Of a DNA stretch of 64,000 nucleotides, positions 55,336 through 64,000 are shown in pieces (position 1 is the stretch's first letter; every line of letters begins with the position of its first letter). The position numbers and the translations under genes are program-made. The stretch is from the NCBI RefSeq assembly GCF_001507435.1, contig NZ_LMWH01000205.1, positions 1-64,000 on the forward strand, read 5' to 3'. This stretch comes from Streptomyces sp. NRRL F-5122 (GTDB taxonomy: Bacteria; Actinomycetota; Actinomycetes; Streptomycetales; Streptomycetaceae). A model generated the notes under the pieces. The model saw only the letters and a list, made by a program, of their open reading frames with translations, was not told the DNA's origin and did no database searches.

Positions 55336-56946
55336 ATGGAAGAGCTCGTCATCCGGGACGCGGACGTCGTGGACGGCAGCGGGGAGCCGTCCTACCGCGC
55401 CGACGTGGTCGTCGACGGCGGCAGGATCGTCTCCGTCGTCAAGGAGGCAGCGGCAGCCGGCTGTCAGCGTCCCGAGGCCCGCCGCGAGCTGGACGCCGAG
55501 GGTCTGGTCCTCTCCCCCGGCTTCATCGACATGCACGCCCACAGCGATCTCGCCCTGCTGCGGGACCCGGACCACAGCGCCAAGGCCGCGCAGGGCGTCA
55601 CCCTGGAGGTCGTCGGGCAGGACGGGCTGTCCTACGCCCCGGTCGACGACCGCACGCTCGCCGAGGTACGCCGCGCGATCACCGGCTGGAACGGGTACGG
55701 CGACGACATCGACTTCACCTGGCGGTCCGTGGGCGAGTACCTGGACCGGCTGGACCAGGGCATCGCCGTCAACGCCGCCTATCTGATCCCGCAGGGCACG
55801 GTGCGGATGCTCGCCGTCGGCTGGGAGGACCGGGAGGCGACACCCGCGGAACTCGAACGGATGCGGCGACTGGTCGCTGAGGGGATGGAGCAGGGCGCGG
55901 TCGGCATGTCGTCCGGTCTCACCTACACCCCGGGCATGTACGCCAAGGACGCCGAGCTCACGGAGCTGTGCCGGGTGGTGGCCTCGTACGGCGGCTACTA
56001 CTGCCCGCACCACCGCAGCTACGGGGCGGGCGCGCTGGAGGCGTACGAGGAGATGGTGGCCCTGGCCCGAGAGGCCGGCTGCCCGCTGCATCTCGCGCAC
56101 GCCACCATGAACTTCGGCGTCAACAAGGACCGCGCCCCCGAACTGCTGTCCCTGCTCGACTCGGTGCTGGCGGCGGGTGCGGACATCACCCTGGACACCT
56201 ACCCCTACACACCGGGCTCGACGACGCTGGCCGCGATGCTGCCGAGCTGGGCGAGCGAGGGCGGTCCGGAGAAGATCCTCGAACGGCTCGACGACGGCGC
56301 GGTGGCCGAGCGGATCCGGCACGGCATGGAGGTCCTCGGCTCCGACGGCTGCCACGGCGTGCCCATCGAGTGGGACACGATCGAGATCTCGGGCGTGAGC
56401 GACCCGGGGCTCGCGTCGTACGTCGGCAGAACCGTCCAGGAGTCGGCGGACCTGCGCGGGGAGGACCCGTGGACGACGGCCCGCCGCCTGCTGGTCGAGG
56501 ACCGGCTCGGCTCCACGATCCTGCAGCACGTGGGCCACGAGGAGAACGTGCGGGCGATCATGCGGCACCGGGTCCACACCGGCGGCTCGGACGGCATCCT
56601 CCAGGGCACAAAACCGCACCCGCGCGCGTACGGCACCTTCCCGCACTATCTCGGCCGGTACGTAAGGGAGTTGGGGGTGCTGTCGCTGGAGGAGTGCGTG
56701 GCGCACCTCACCGCGCGCCCCGCGGCCCGGCTGCGGCTGCCGGACCGCGGTCTGGTCCGCGAGGGCTACCGTGCCGACCTGGTGCTCTTCGACCCGGCGA
56801 CGGTCGCCGCGGGCGCCACGTTCGAACGGCCGCGCGCGCTGCCCACGGGCATCCCGTACGTCCTGGTCGACGGCCGTTTTGTGATCGAGGACGGGCGCAG
56901 GACGGAGGTGCTCGCCGGACGGGCGGTCCGCCGGACCGCGGTGTGA
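55336..56946 (+). CDS. N-acyl-D-amino-acid deacylase family amidohydrolase
   Basis: A 536-residue metal-dependent hydrolase that removes an acyl group from an N-acyl-D-amino acid or sugar acid. Typical landmarks: GFIDMHAHSDLALL (H67, H69), MSSGLTYTPG, LHLAHATM, DTYPYTPGSTTL and GGSDGIL (the metal-binding Asp near 415). The family GNCG metal-cysteine segment reads VVGQDGLS here, so the bridging Cys is absent, suggesting a different metal site or substrate. It follows the deaminase by 10 bp, so release of the free D-amino compound feeds directly into the next enzyme. Confidence 0.88.
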   Translation: MEELVIRDADVVDGSGEPSYRADVVVDGGRIVSVVKEAAAAGCQRPEARRELDAEGLVLSPGFIDMHAHSDLALLRDPDHSAKAAQGVTLEVVGQDGLSYAPVDDRTLAEVRRAITGWNGYGDDIDFTWRSVGEYLDRLDQGIAVNAAYLIPQGTVRMLAVGWEDREATPAELERMRRLVAEGMEQGAVGMSSGLTYTPGMYAKDAELTELCRVVASYGGYYCPHHRSYGAGALEAYEEMVALAREAGCPLHLAHATMNFGVNKDRAPELLSLLDSVLAAGADITLDTYPYTPGSTTLAAMLPSWASEGGPEKILERLDDGAVAERIRHGMEVLGSDGCHGVPIEWDTIEISGVSDPGLASYVGRTVQESADLRGEDPWTTARRLLVEDRLGSTILQHVGHEENVRAIMRHRVHTGGSDGILQGTKPHPRAYGTFPHYLGRYVRELGVLSLEECVAHLTARPAARLRLPDRGLVREGYRADLVLFDPATVAAGATFERPRALPTGIPYVLVDGRFVIEDGRRTEVLAGRAVRRTAV

Positions 56947-56964
56947 CCGCCCGCCCGGCGCGCG

Positions 56965-57831
56965 TCACGGCTTGGGCAGGGTGCACCCGCTCGCACTCAG
57001 GTCGAGCTGGTTGCCGGTGCCGAAGCACGCGGGGATCAGGTACGTCTCCTCGGCGTAGTTGATGCCCTGGCGGACGGTCACCTTGCCGTTGGCGTCGACC
57101 TCGCAGGGGTTGTTGACGGTGCAGGTCCCGCCGTCCTCGTTACCGGTGTTGTTGACGGCGACGACTTTGCCGGTGGCGTTGTCGATCACGGGGGACCCCG
57201 ACGTGCCGCCGATGGTGTTGCAGGCGGAGGTGTAGCGGACCGAGTCCTTCCAGGTCCAGTCGCCCTCCTTCAGCCGGTACACGAACCCGTCGACGGCGCA
57301 GCTGTAGATCCGCTTCCAGTAGCCGGAGACGACCTTGATGGCGGTGCCGGCGACCGGGTGCGTGTCGGCGAGGGTGAGTGCGTTGATCCCGTACGAGCTC
57401 CTGATCTGCGCATAGGTGCGGGTGAGCTGGTAGATCGTGACGTCCGTGTCGGTCATGGTCGAGTAGGCGACCTTGCTCGCACGGAGCGTGGCGACCCGGG
57501 TGCCGGCCGAGTCGAGCAGGCCGAAGGAGCGGCTGGAGCTCTGTCCGACGACGACCTCGCCGGGCTCCGGGAAGCCGGTCTCCAGGCAGTGGCCGTTGGT
57601 GAGCACCAGCGCGGGGTCGCCGTCCGCGGAGCGCGGGAAGCGGACGACGGAGCCGGAGCAGTTGCTGAGCGAGACGGTGCCGGCGAAGTCGACGGCCTGG
57701 ACGGTCGCCGTGCCGGAGGCCGTGGCCGCCGTGCCGGCGCCGGCCACGGACCGGGTCTCCGCGACCGCCGGTGCCGCACCGGCTCCGGTGATCACCAGAG
57801 CGAGAAGCGCGGCGGCGAGAGGCTTTCTCAT
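56965..57831 (-). CDS. Secreted trypsin-like serine protease (S1)
   Basis: A 288-residue exported protease. Signal peptide 1-24 (LAAALLALVITGAGAAPAVA), a propeptide-like stretch and a chymotrypsin-fold domain with the triad His in LTNGHCLET, Asp in MTDTDVTIYQL and Ser in NTIGGTSGSPV, plus five or six cysteines able to form disulfides. The start ATG at 57831 follows a GAGAGGGG RBS. It ends convergent with the deacylase gene, only 18 bp away, so no room remains for a separate terminator. Confidence 0.9.
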   Translation of the reverse strand: MRKPLAAALLALVITGAGAAPAVAETRSVAGAGTAATASGTATVQAVDFAGTVSLSNCSGSVVRFPRSADGDPALVLTNGHCLETGFPEPGEVVVGQSSSRSFGLLDSAGTRVATLRASKVAYSTMTDTDVTIYQLTRTYAQIRSSYGINALTLADTHPVAGTAIKVVSGYWKRIYSCAVDGFVYRLKEGDWTWKDSVRYTSACNTIGGTSGSPVIDNATGKVVAVNNTGNEDGGTCTVNNPCEVDANGKVTVRQGINYAEETYLIPACFGTGNQLDLSASGCTLPKP

Positions 57832-58245
57832 GTGGGGGGTCCCCTCTCGATGAGGTTGCGATGACACGGCCGGCCGAAGATCCTCCGACCGGCCGAGTTT
57901 GTCATCGGTTTGTCATGGGCATTGTCAGCGGAGGGGCATGCGTGGGCAAGGAGCTGTTTTCGGCCGGGCCGAGGTGGATCGAGAGTGTGGCCGTCGGCCT
58001 CCCGGATTCCGGGTTCGCCGCGCCCGATGCACTCCGACGGCGGTACGGACGCCTGTGGCTCGGCTCGCGGTGCCCGCACCGTGCGCCCCCGCCGCCGGAC
58101 CGCCCGCACCCACGCCATGGCCTCGCATCAAGGGGGCGATGACGGTTCGGGCCTTGATCACCGGCGCCGGCTCGTCGCCTTTCCGCCGTCCCACGTGGCG
58201 GACAACACGGGGCGCGAGGCATTACGCGGTCGTAAGCTCACGGAC
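57832..58245. other. 414-bp gap between the protease and aminotransferase genes
   Basis: Open frames here have no RBS or family match. It should hold divergent promoters; an A/T-richer patch lies near 57895-57930. No dyad stands out. Confidence 0.35.
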
Positions 58246-59457
58246 ATGCAGGTGATCCAGTCCACGAAGCTCGCCAATGTCTGCTACGAGATCCGGGGTC
58301 CGGTTCTCGAGGAGGCGATGCGGCTCGAGGCGGCGGGGCACCGCATCCTCAAGCTGAACACCGGCAACCCGGCCGCCTTCGGCTTCGAGTGCCCGCCCGA
58401 GATCCTCGAGGACATACTCCGCAACGTCTCCTCGGCGCACGGCTACGGCGACGCCAAGGGGCTGCTCGCGGCCCGCCGGGCGGTCGTCATGCACAACCAG
58501 ACGCTCGGCATCGAGACGGACGTCGAGCACGTCTTCATCGGCAACGGCGTCTCCGAGCTGATCGTGATGGCCATGCAGGGCCTCCTGGACGACGGCGACG
58601 AGGTGCTCGTACCGGCGCCCGACTACCCCCTGTGGACGGCCGCGGTGTCGCTCTCGGGCGGCACGGCCGTGCACTACCTCTGCGACGAGCAGTCGGACTG
58701 GATGCCGGACCTGGCGGACGTGGAACGCAAGATCACCGACCGCACCAAGGCGATCGTGATCATCAACCCCAACAACCCCACGGGCGCCGTCTACGACGAG
58801 GCGATGCTCCGCGGCCTGACGGACATCGCACGCCGGCACAACCTCCTCGTCTGCTCCGACGAGATCTACGACAAGATCCTGTACGACGGCGCGACGCACA
58901 CCCCGACGGCCGCCGTGGCCCCCGACCTGCTGACCCTCACCTTCAACGGCATGTCGAAGGCGTACCGGGTGGCCGGCTACCGGGTGGGCTGGATGTCGAT
59001 CTCCGGCCCCCGGGCGCACGCGGCGTCGTACATCGAGGGTCTGACGATCCTCGCGAACATGCGGCTGTGCGCCAACATGCCGGGCCAGCACGGCGTGGTG
59101 GCGGCGCTCAGCGGTCGCCAGACGATCAACGAACTGGTACTGCCGGGCGGGCGGCTGAAGGAGCAGCGGGACGCGGCGTTCGACCTGCTGACGCAGATCC
59201 CCGGTGTGACGTGCGTGAAGCCGAAGGGCGCGCTGTACCTCTTCCCCCGCCTCGACCCCAAGGTCTTCAAGATCAGGGACGACCGGCAGATGGTCCTCGA
59301 CCTGCTGCGCCGCGAGAAGATCATGGTCGTCCAGGGGACGGGCTTCAACTGGCCCGCGCCGGACCACTTCCGCGTGGTGACACTGCCGACCGTGGGGGAC
59401 CTCACATCGGCGATCACCCGGATCGGCAACTTCCTCGACGGTTACGGCCAGCCCTGA
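58246..59457 (+). CDS. Pyridoxal phosphate aminotransferase, AlaA-like
   Basis: A 403-residue fold type I aminotransferase. PLP-binding motifs are plain: the NNPTGA loop (IINPNNPTGAVYDEA), the SDEIYDKI aspartate region and the Schiff-base lysine in TFNGMSKAYRVAGYRVGW. The N-terminus MQVIQSTKLANVCYEIRGPV matches AlaA, which makes alanine from pyruvate and glutamate. It may reset keto acid/amino acid balance, but nothing here links it to the neighbouring deaminase cluster. The start ATG at 58246 is the first with family identity. Confidence 0.92.
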   Translation: MQVIQSTKLANVCYEIRGPVLEEAMRLEAAGHRILKLNTGNPAAFGFECPPEILEDILRNVSSAHGYGDAKGLLAARRAVVMHNQTLGIETDVEHVFIGNGVSELIVMAMQGLLDDGDEVLVPAPDYPLWTAAVSLSGGTAVHYLCDEQSDWMPDLADVERKITDRTKAIVIINPNNPTGAVYDEAMLRGLTDIARRHNLLVCSDEIYDKILYDGATHTPTAAVAPDLLTLTFNGMSKAYRVAGYRVGWMSISGPRAHAASYIEGLTILANMRLCANMPGQHGVVAALSGRQTINELVLPGGRLKEQRDAAFDLLTQIPGVTCVKPKGALYLFPRLDPKVFKIRDDRQMVLDLLRREKIMVVQGTGFNWPAPDHFRVVTLPTVGDLTSAITRIGNFLDGYGQP

Positions 59458-59558
59458 CGTCCGCCGAGCGAGCTCGCGGGGCAGTTTTACGATCCGGCTC
59501 AACTTTAGACGAAATCCAAGCTAAGATGGTTTCCTGTCAGAGCACAGGAGGCCGTCCC

Positions 59559-59981
59559 ATGTACGAACCGATCCGCACCAAGTCGGTCCACACGACGGCC
59601 GGCACCACCCCCGACTTCCCGCACCGCTCACGCGAGGAGGAGCTGGACATCCAGCTCGCGGGCCATCTGGCCGCCCTGCTCACGGTGACGGACGAGCTGC
59701 GCGCGCTGGAATCGTCGGCGGACCTGGACAGGGCCGCCGAGCGGCTCGCCGCGCAGGTGGCGCGGCTGAGGGGTGTGCCGCCGGTCCGTGCGGCGCGCAG
59801 TGCGCACATCGACGAATCCCACATCGCGGCGCTTCACCGGCGCGCCCACACGCTGGCCGGCCGTGCCCTGGTCGTCGCGGCGTCCCGCGCCGACACGGCG
59901 GCGGCGATCCTGTCCGCGCAGCGCATGGACGCGCACACCGCCGCGCTGGGCGAGCCGCGGGAACCGATCGCCGCCGGCTGA
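59559..59981 (+). CDS. Small conserved helical protein of unknown function
   Basis: A 140-residue protein, mostly helical. The first 20 residues are polar; the middle (LDIQLAGHLAALLTVTDELR) and the C-terminus (TLAGRALVVAASRADTAAAI) look like a four-helix bundle. I do not recognise a family. The RBS ACAGGAGG is nine bases before the ATG. Upstream (59485-59525) is an A/T-rich TTAG...CTAA element that could be an operator. Confidence 0.65.
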   Translation: MYEPIRTKSVHTTAGTTPDFPHRSREEELDIQLAGHLAALLTVTDELRALESSADLDRAAERLAAQVARLRGVPPVRAARSAHIDESHIAALHRRAHTLAGRALVVAASRADTAAAILSAQRMDAHTAALGEPREPIAAG

Positions 59982-60240
59982 CCCTGCGAGCCGGTCCACG
60001 CGGCTCCCCCAGTTCGGCCCCGGTCCGCGTGCACCCGCAGCGACGCGCGGACCGGGCGCCATGAAAGTGCGCCCGCCCGAACCTGGGTTCGGTGCGACTG
60101 TGTCCCGTCCGAGGGATCTCGTTCTGAACGAAATCCATTCGAGTGGTCCGCCGTGCCGAAGTGCCCGCCGAACGGCGGCGTTCCTGCAACTCCTCGTAAC
60201 GTCTGCGGAAACGACGGCCCGTTCGACGAGATGTGACGCT

Positions 60241-60828
60241 ATGAAGCGCAGGCTGTGGCGGGCGGCGCTCGCCGGTGCGGCGACGGCGGCCGTCGGCGTG
60301 ACGGTCTGGTCCGTGCAGTCCCAGCCGGCCACCCGGCAGTCCCGGGCCGATACGGCGGAGTCGAGGACCCGGAAGGCAGACGCGCTTTTGATGGGCGCAC
60401 TCGCACAGCAGCAGGACCCGAGGAGCGCGGCCCGCGCCTACCGGCACGTGCTGGAGCTCGACCCCCGCAACAAGGCCGCCTGGTACCACCTGGGGGTCAT
60501 CGCGCAACGCGACGGCAGGACCGCGGACGCACGCGCGGCCTTCGACAAGGCGCTGAACATCGATGCGTCATACGGACCTGCCCTCTTCAACGAGGCGATG
60601 CTGCTGAGGTCGAGCGAACCCGACCGAGCCATCGGGCTCCTCAGACGTGCCGTCACCGCCCGGCCGAAGAACGCGGCGGCCCGTCTCCAACTCGGGCTGC
60701 TCCTCGCGCAGAAGCACCGTGACGACGAGGCCGAGATCCAGTTCCGTCGCGCCGTCGCGGACGATCCATCGCTGGGTTCGCAGGTGCCCGGGCCGTTCCG
60801 CAGGTACCTGGGCCGCGTGCGCAGGTGA
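60241..60828 (+). CDS. Membrane-anchored TPR protein
   Basis: A 195-residue protein with an N-terminal membrane segment or signal anchor (about 8-25, AALAGAATAAVGVTVWSV) and three or four tetratricopeptide repeats (about 58-180), for example AARAYRHVLELDPRNKAAWY and AAFDKALNIDASYGPALFNE. TPRs mediate protein contacts; no partner is suggested by the neighbours. Confidence 0.8.
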   Translation: MKRRLWRAALAGAATAAVGVTVWSVQSQPATRQSRADTAESRTRKADALLMGALAQQQDPRSAARAYRHVLELDPRNKAAWYHLGVIAQRDGRTADARAAFDKALNIDASYGPALFNEAMLLRSSEPDRAIGLLRRAVTARPKNAAARLQLGLLLAQKHRDDEAEIQFRRAVADDPSLGSQVPGPFRRYLGRVRR

Positions 60829-60918
60829 AGCGGACGTCGGCGGTGCTCCGCGGCGAGGGCGGCGGACGTGGGAGCGGTGCCGGGGAGACGCACCGCACCA
60901 CGGCGGACACGAAGGGCA

Positions 60919-60959
60919 TGGGGCCCGCACCCGTACGCCGTTGTACGGGGCGGGCCCCA
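60919..60959. terminator. Bidirectional terminator between the TPR and pckG genes
   Basis: A two-part hairpin: a 10-bp stem (TGGGGCCCGC / GCGGGCCCCA) closed by an inner 7-bp stem (CCCGTAC / GTACGGG) with a single bulge. It lies between convergent genes. Confidence 0.85.
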
Positions 60960-61054
60960 CGTCTTCCCGTACTGCCGTCACCGCGGCCGGTCTTGACGAC
61001 GTCGCAGGTCAGGGCAAAGCCGGACCGGCCGCGGAGTTCATGCGGAGGGGGACG

Positions 61055-62878
61055 TCAGCCGAGGCGCTGCACCAGCGCGCGGTACTCGTCCCACAGCTCC
61101 TTCGGAGTGTGGTCGCCGAAGGTGTTGAGGTGCTCGGGAACCAGGGCCGCCTCCTCGCGCCACACGTCCTTGTCGACGGTGAGCAGGAAGTCGAGGTCGG
61201 ACTCCGACAGTTCCAGACCCTTCGTGTCCAGCGCATCCCGCGTCGGCAGGACGCCGATCGGCGTCTCTACGCCCTCGGCCCGGCCCGCCAGACGCTCCAC
61301 GATCCACTTCAGGACCCGGCTGTTCTCGCCGAAGCCCGGCCAGACGAACGAGCCCTCGTCGTTCTTGCGGAACCAGTTGACGTAGTAGATCTTCGGCAGC
61401 TTGGACTGGTCCTTGTCCTTGGCGACCTCGATCCAGTGGGCCATGTAGTCGCCCATGTTGTAGCCGCAGAACGGCAGCATGGCGAAGGGGTCGCGGCGCA
61501 GCTCGCCGACCCGGCCCTCGGCCGCCGCGGTCTTCTCGGAGGCGACGTTGGCACCGAGGAACACACCGTGGTTCCAGTCGAAGGACTCCGTCACCAGCGG
61601 CACGGCGCTGGCGCGGCGGCCGCCGAAGAGGATCGCCGAGATCGGCACGCCCCTCGGGTCCTCCCACTCGGGCGCGATGATCGGGCACTGCGCGGCCGGG
61701 ACCGTGAACCGGGCGTTCGGGTGGGCGGCGGGGGTCCCGGACGCGGGCGTCCAGTCGTTGCCCTTCCAGTCCGTGAGGTGGGCCGGGGTCTCCTCCGTCA
61801 TGCCCTCCCACCAGATGTCGTTGTCGTCGGTGAGGGCGACGTTCGTGAAGACGGAGTTGCCCCACAGCGTCTTCATCGCGTTGGCGTTGGTGTGCTCACC
61901 GGTGCCGGGAGCGACACCGAAGAAGCCGGCCTCGGGGTTGATCGCGTACAGGCGGCCGTCCTGGCCGAACCGCATCCACGCGATGTCGTCGCCGATCGTC
62001 TCGACCGTCCAGCCGGAGATCGTCGGCTCCAGCATGGCGAGGTTCGTCTTGCCGCAGGCGCTCGGGAAGGCCGCGGCCACGTACTTGGACTCGCCCTGCG
62101 GGGGCGTGAGCTTGAGGATGAGCATGTGCTCGGCCAGCCAGCCCTCGTCGCGCGCCATGACGGAGGCGATGCGCAGGGCGTAGCACTTCTTGCCGAGCAG
62201 TGCGTTGCCGCCGTAGCCGGAGCCGTAGGACCAGATCTCGCGCGACTCGGGGAAGTGCGAGATGTACTTGGTCTGGTTGCAGGGCCAGGCGACGTCCTTC
62301 TGGCCGGACTCCAGCGGGGCACCGAGCGAGTGGACGGCCTTGACGAAGAAGCCGTCGGAGCCGAGTTCGTCCAGGACCGTCTGCCCCATGCGCGTCATGG
62401 TGCGCATCGAGACGGCGACGTACGCGGAGTCGGTGATCTCCACCCCGATCGCGGAGAGCGGGGAGCCGAGCGGGCCCATGCAGAACGGCACCACATACAT
62501 CGTGCGCCCGCGCATGGAGCCGCGGAACAGGCCCTCCTCGCCCTGGAATATCTCCCGCATCTCGGCGGGCGCCTTCCAGTGGTTGGTCGGACCTGCGTCC
62601 TTCTCCTCCTCGGAGCAGATGAACGTCCGGTCCTCGACCCGGGCGACATCGGTCGGGTCGGATGCCGCGTAGTAGGAGTTCGGGCGCTTGATCGGGTCGA
62701 GCTTCCTGAACGTGCCCTTGCGCACGAGCTCCTCGCTGAGGCGCTCGTACTCGGCCTCGGATCCGTCACACCAGACCACGCTGTCCGGCTGGGTCAGTTC
62801 GGCGATCTCGTTGACCCACGAGATCAGTTCCTTGTGCTGGGTGGGGACGGTTGAGGGAGCCGCGTTCTCGCGCGCCAC
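61055..62878 (-). CDS. pckG: Phosphoenolpyruvate carboxykinase (GTP)
   Basis: Converts oxaloacetate plus GTP to PEP, the entry step of gluconeogenesis. The 607-residue protein belongs to the GTP class: the kinase P-loop-like [15 protein letters not shown] (the reactive Cys in ACGKT), the metal and substrate residues of [18 protein letters not shown] and the C-terminal [14 protein letters not shown]. The start is GTG at 62878 with TAGGAGCG upstream; the frame is open upstream to 62953 but unlike the family. Together with glpX it marks a gluconeogenic capacity suited to growth on the amino and organic acids produced by the cluster at 50-57 kb. Confidence 0.95.
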   Translation of the reverse strand: MARENAAPSTVPTQHKELISWVNEIAELTQPDSVVWCDGSEAEYERLSEELVRKGTFRKLDPIKRPNSYYAASDPTDVARVEDRTFICSEEEKDAGPTNHWKAPAEMREIFQGEEGLFRGSMRGRTMYVVPFCMGPLGSPLSAIGVEITDSAYVAVSMRTMTRMGQTVLDELGSDGFFVKAVHSLGAPLESGQKDVAWPCNQTKYISHFPESREIWSYGSGYGGNALLGKKCYALRIASVMARDEGWLAEHMLILKLTPPQGESKYVAAAFPSACGKTNLAMLEPTISGWTVETIGDDIAWMRFGQDGRLYAINPEAGFFGVAPGTGEHTNANAMKTLWGNSVFTNVALTDDNDIWWEGMTEETPAHLTDWKGNDWTPASGTPAAHPNARFTVPAAQCPIIAPEWEDPRGVPISAILFGGRRASAVPLVTESFDWNHGVFLGANVASEKTAAAEGRVGELRRDPFAMLPFCGYNMGDYMAHWIEVAKDKDQSKLPKIYYVNWFRKNDEGSFVWPGFGENSRVLKWIVERLAGRAEGVETPIGVLPTRDALDTKGLELSESDLDFLLTVDKDVWREEAALVPEHLNTFGDHTPKELWDEYRALVQRLG

Positions 62879-63186
62879 GATCGCTCCTAGATGAGGGGTT
62901 TTTTGTTGAGTGCCCCGTGGGGGCTGCGACCCGGATGCTTCGTAGCCGCTCATCCGGTGCCGACCGCACTCATTTGATCATCCGACGAGATTGCCCATCT
63001 GTCCAGAGGACGTCACACCTGAGCGGAGTGAGGATCGCCACGCGTGCCCGGGCTTCTTTGCGTGCACGTAGAGTTCAGCTGAACGATTTTTTGCGTGGCC
63101 CATGTTTCGCCACAGCCCGGACACTACGGGTGATATCGATCGCACTTTGATACGTAACTTACGGTTCCGTAGGTACGATGCGGCCC
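62879..63186. promoter_or_regulatory. Divergent promoter region of pckG and the hemolysin III gene
   Basis: A 308-bp gap. Near its right end TACGG-TT-CCGTA (63160-63171) is a perfect 5-2-5 dyad within a longer TACGT...GGTACG context, immediately before the hemolysin III start, suggesting a TetR-like operator. A T-rich run at 62895-62910 lies in the pckG leader. Confidence 0.5.
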
Positions 63187-63900
63187 ATGACTGCGTCCGT
63201 CCCCGACGCGCCCACGGACTCGCCGGCAGCCGGCCGCAGTCCCGTCGCGCTCTCCTTGCCCCAACAGGTCAAGCCGAAGCTCCGCGGCTGGCTGCACCTC
63301 GGGATGTTCCCGACGGTCATCGTCGCGGGCCTGGTCCTCACCGCCCTCGCCAACTCGGCCCGGGGCCGACTCGCCTGCGGCATCTACGTCCTGACGGCGT
63401 GTCTGCTCTTCGGTGTCAGCGCGCTCTACCACCGCGGCAACTGGGGCCCACGCATGGACGGGGTCCTGCGCCGCCTCGACCACGCGAACATCTTCCTGAT
63501 CATCGCCGGCACGTACACCCCGCTGACCCTGCTGCTCCTGCCGGGCACGAAGGGCCGGTGGCTGCTGTGGGGCATCTGGGGCGCCGCCGCGGCCGGCATC
63601 GTCTTCCGCGTCTTCTGGGTCGGCGCCCCGCGCTGGCTCTACACCCCCTGCTACATCGCGATGGGCTGGGCGGCCGTCTTCTTCCTCCCCGACTTCATGC
63701 GCACCGGTGGCATCGCCGTTCTGGTCCTCGTCATCGTCGGCGGACTGCTCTACAGCGCCGGCGGCGTGATCTACGGGATCAAGCGACCGAACCCGTCACC
63801 ACGCTGGTTCGGCTTCCACGAGGTCTTCCACTCCTTCACCCTTGCGGCATTCGTCGTGCACTACGTCGGGATCTCCCTGGTGGCGTACCAGCACGGGTGA
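63187..63900 (+). CDS. Hemolysin III family membrane protein
   Basis: A 237-residue PAQR/hemolysin III-type protein with seven membrane segments from about residue 40 to the end. Family histidines and motifs are seen: VSALYHRGNW, RRLDHANIFLIIAGTYTP and the last-helix FGFHEVFHSFTLAAFVVHY, which together would bind a metal as in ceramidase-like relatives. Despite the name, most bacterial members are housekeeping proteins of unknown role. The start ATG at 63187 is chosen over an in-frame ATG at 63178; neither has a strong RBS. Confidence 0.85.
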   Translation: MTASVPDAPTDSPAAGRSPVALSLPQQVKPKLRGWLHLGMFPTVIVAGLVLTALANSARGRLACGIYVLTACLLFGVSALYHRGNWGPRMDGVLRRLDHANIFLIIAGTYTPLTLLLLPGTKGRWLLWGIWGAAAAGIVFRVFWVGAPRWLYTPCYIAMGWAAVFFLPDFMRTGGIAVLVLVIVGGLLYSAGGVIYGIKRPNPSPRWFGFHEVFHSFTLAAFVVHYVGISLVAYQHG

Positions 63901-63924
63901 CACCTGGCGACCAACCCGTTCACC

Positions 63925-63955
63925 AGGGCCGCGGCTCCCGAGCCGCGGCCCTTTC
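63925..63955 (+). terminator. Intrinsic terminator after the hemolysin III gene
   Basis: A 12-bp perfect stem AGGGCCGCGGCT / AGCCGCGGCCCT with a 4-nt loop, followed by TTT. Confidence 0.9.
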
Positions 63956-64000
63956 GTGTGCCCGAAGCCGACTCGGCGGCCATGGGCCGACCCCCCCATT

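Overview
High G+C DNA (G/C-rich third positions, frequent GTG starts, WhiB-like and SpoIIE-type genes, a Tad pilus operon, a chitinase with a DasR-type operator) identifies this as chromosome of a Streptomyces or very close relative. From memory, the gene order follows the conserved core of Streptomyces coelicolor from about SCO5059 (ppgK) on the left, through glpX, wblI, two fumarases, oxyR-ahpCD and chiA, to pckG near SCO4979 on the right. These locus parallels are recalled, not searched.

Region 1 (1-12960), housekeeping and central metabolism: 5' end of polyphosphate glucokinase, ispH, xseA-xseB, a DUF4245 membrane protein divergent from glpX (class II fructose-1,6-bisphosphatase), a WhiB-like regulator, a DUF1707 protein, adjacent class I and class II fumarases, a DUF402 protein and a large GAF/SpoIIE/HATPase phosphatase.

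Region 2 (13000-25000), oxidative stress and envelope: a monofunctional catalase preceded by a Fur/PerR-type operator and a long inverted repeat that can mask its ribosome binding site; a class A penicillin-binding protein; an SPFH protein with a ribbon-helix-helix partner; a PadR regulator with an ABC exporter-like operon; a roadblock-like protein; and the divergent oxyR / ahpC-ahpD peroxide module.

Region 3 (25000-33700), mixed: AI-2E family permease, secreted transglycosylase, PIN-PhoH ATPase, short cis-prenyltransferase with a candidate C-loop RNA upstream, DUF192 protein, methyltransferase, F420-type oxidoreductase and a RibD/DHFR-like reductase.

Region 4 (33715-44869) is one long, tightly packed minus-strand operon of 13 genes for a Tad/Flp pilus: zinc-ribbon protein, CpaB, a CpaE-TadE fusion, TadE, TadA, TadB, TadC, a two-component pair embedded in the operon, Flp pilin, TadG-like protein, lipoprotein and an OmpA-like protein.

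Region 5 (45000-57000), carbon and nitrogen scavenging: secreted GH18 chitinase under a DasR-like operator, an ECF sigma factor with a membrane partner, then a divergent catabolic cluster: GntP permease, RidA, IclR regulator and PfkB kinase on the minus strand; a type III PLP deaminase and an N-acyl-D-amino-acid-deacylase-like enzyme on the plus strand. I infer a pathway for N-acylated D-glucosaminate or D-amino acids. This is the most interesting candidate new system in the window.

Region 6 (57000-64000): secreted trypsin-like protease, AlaA-like aminotransferase, small conserved proteins, a TPR protein, GTP-dependent PEP carboxykinase and a hemolysin III family membrane protein. No tRNA, rRNA, CRISPR array, insertion sequence or prophage was recognised.
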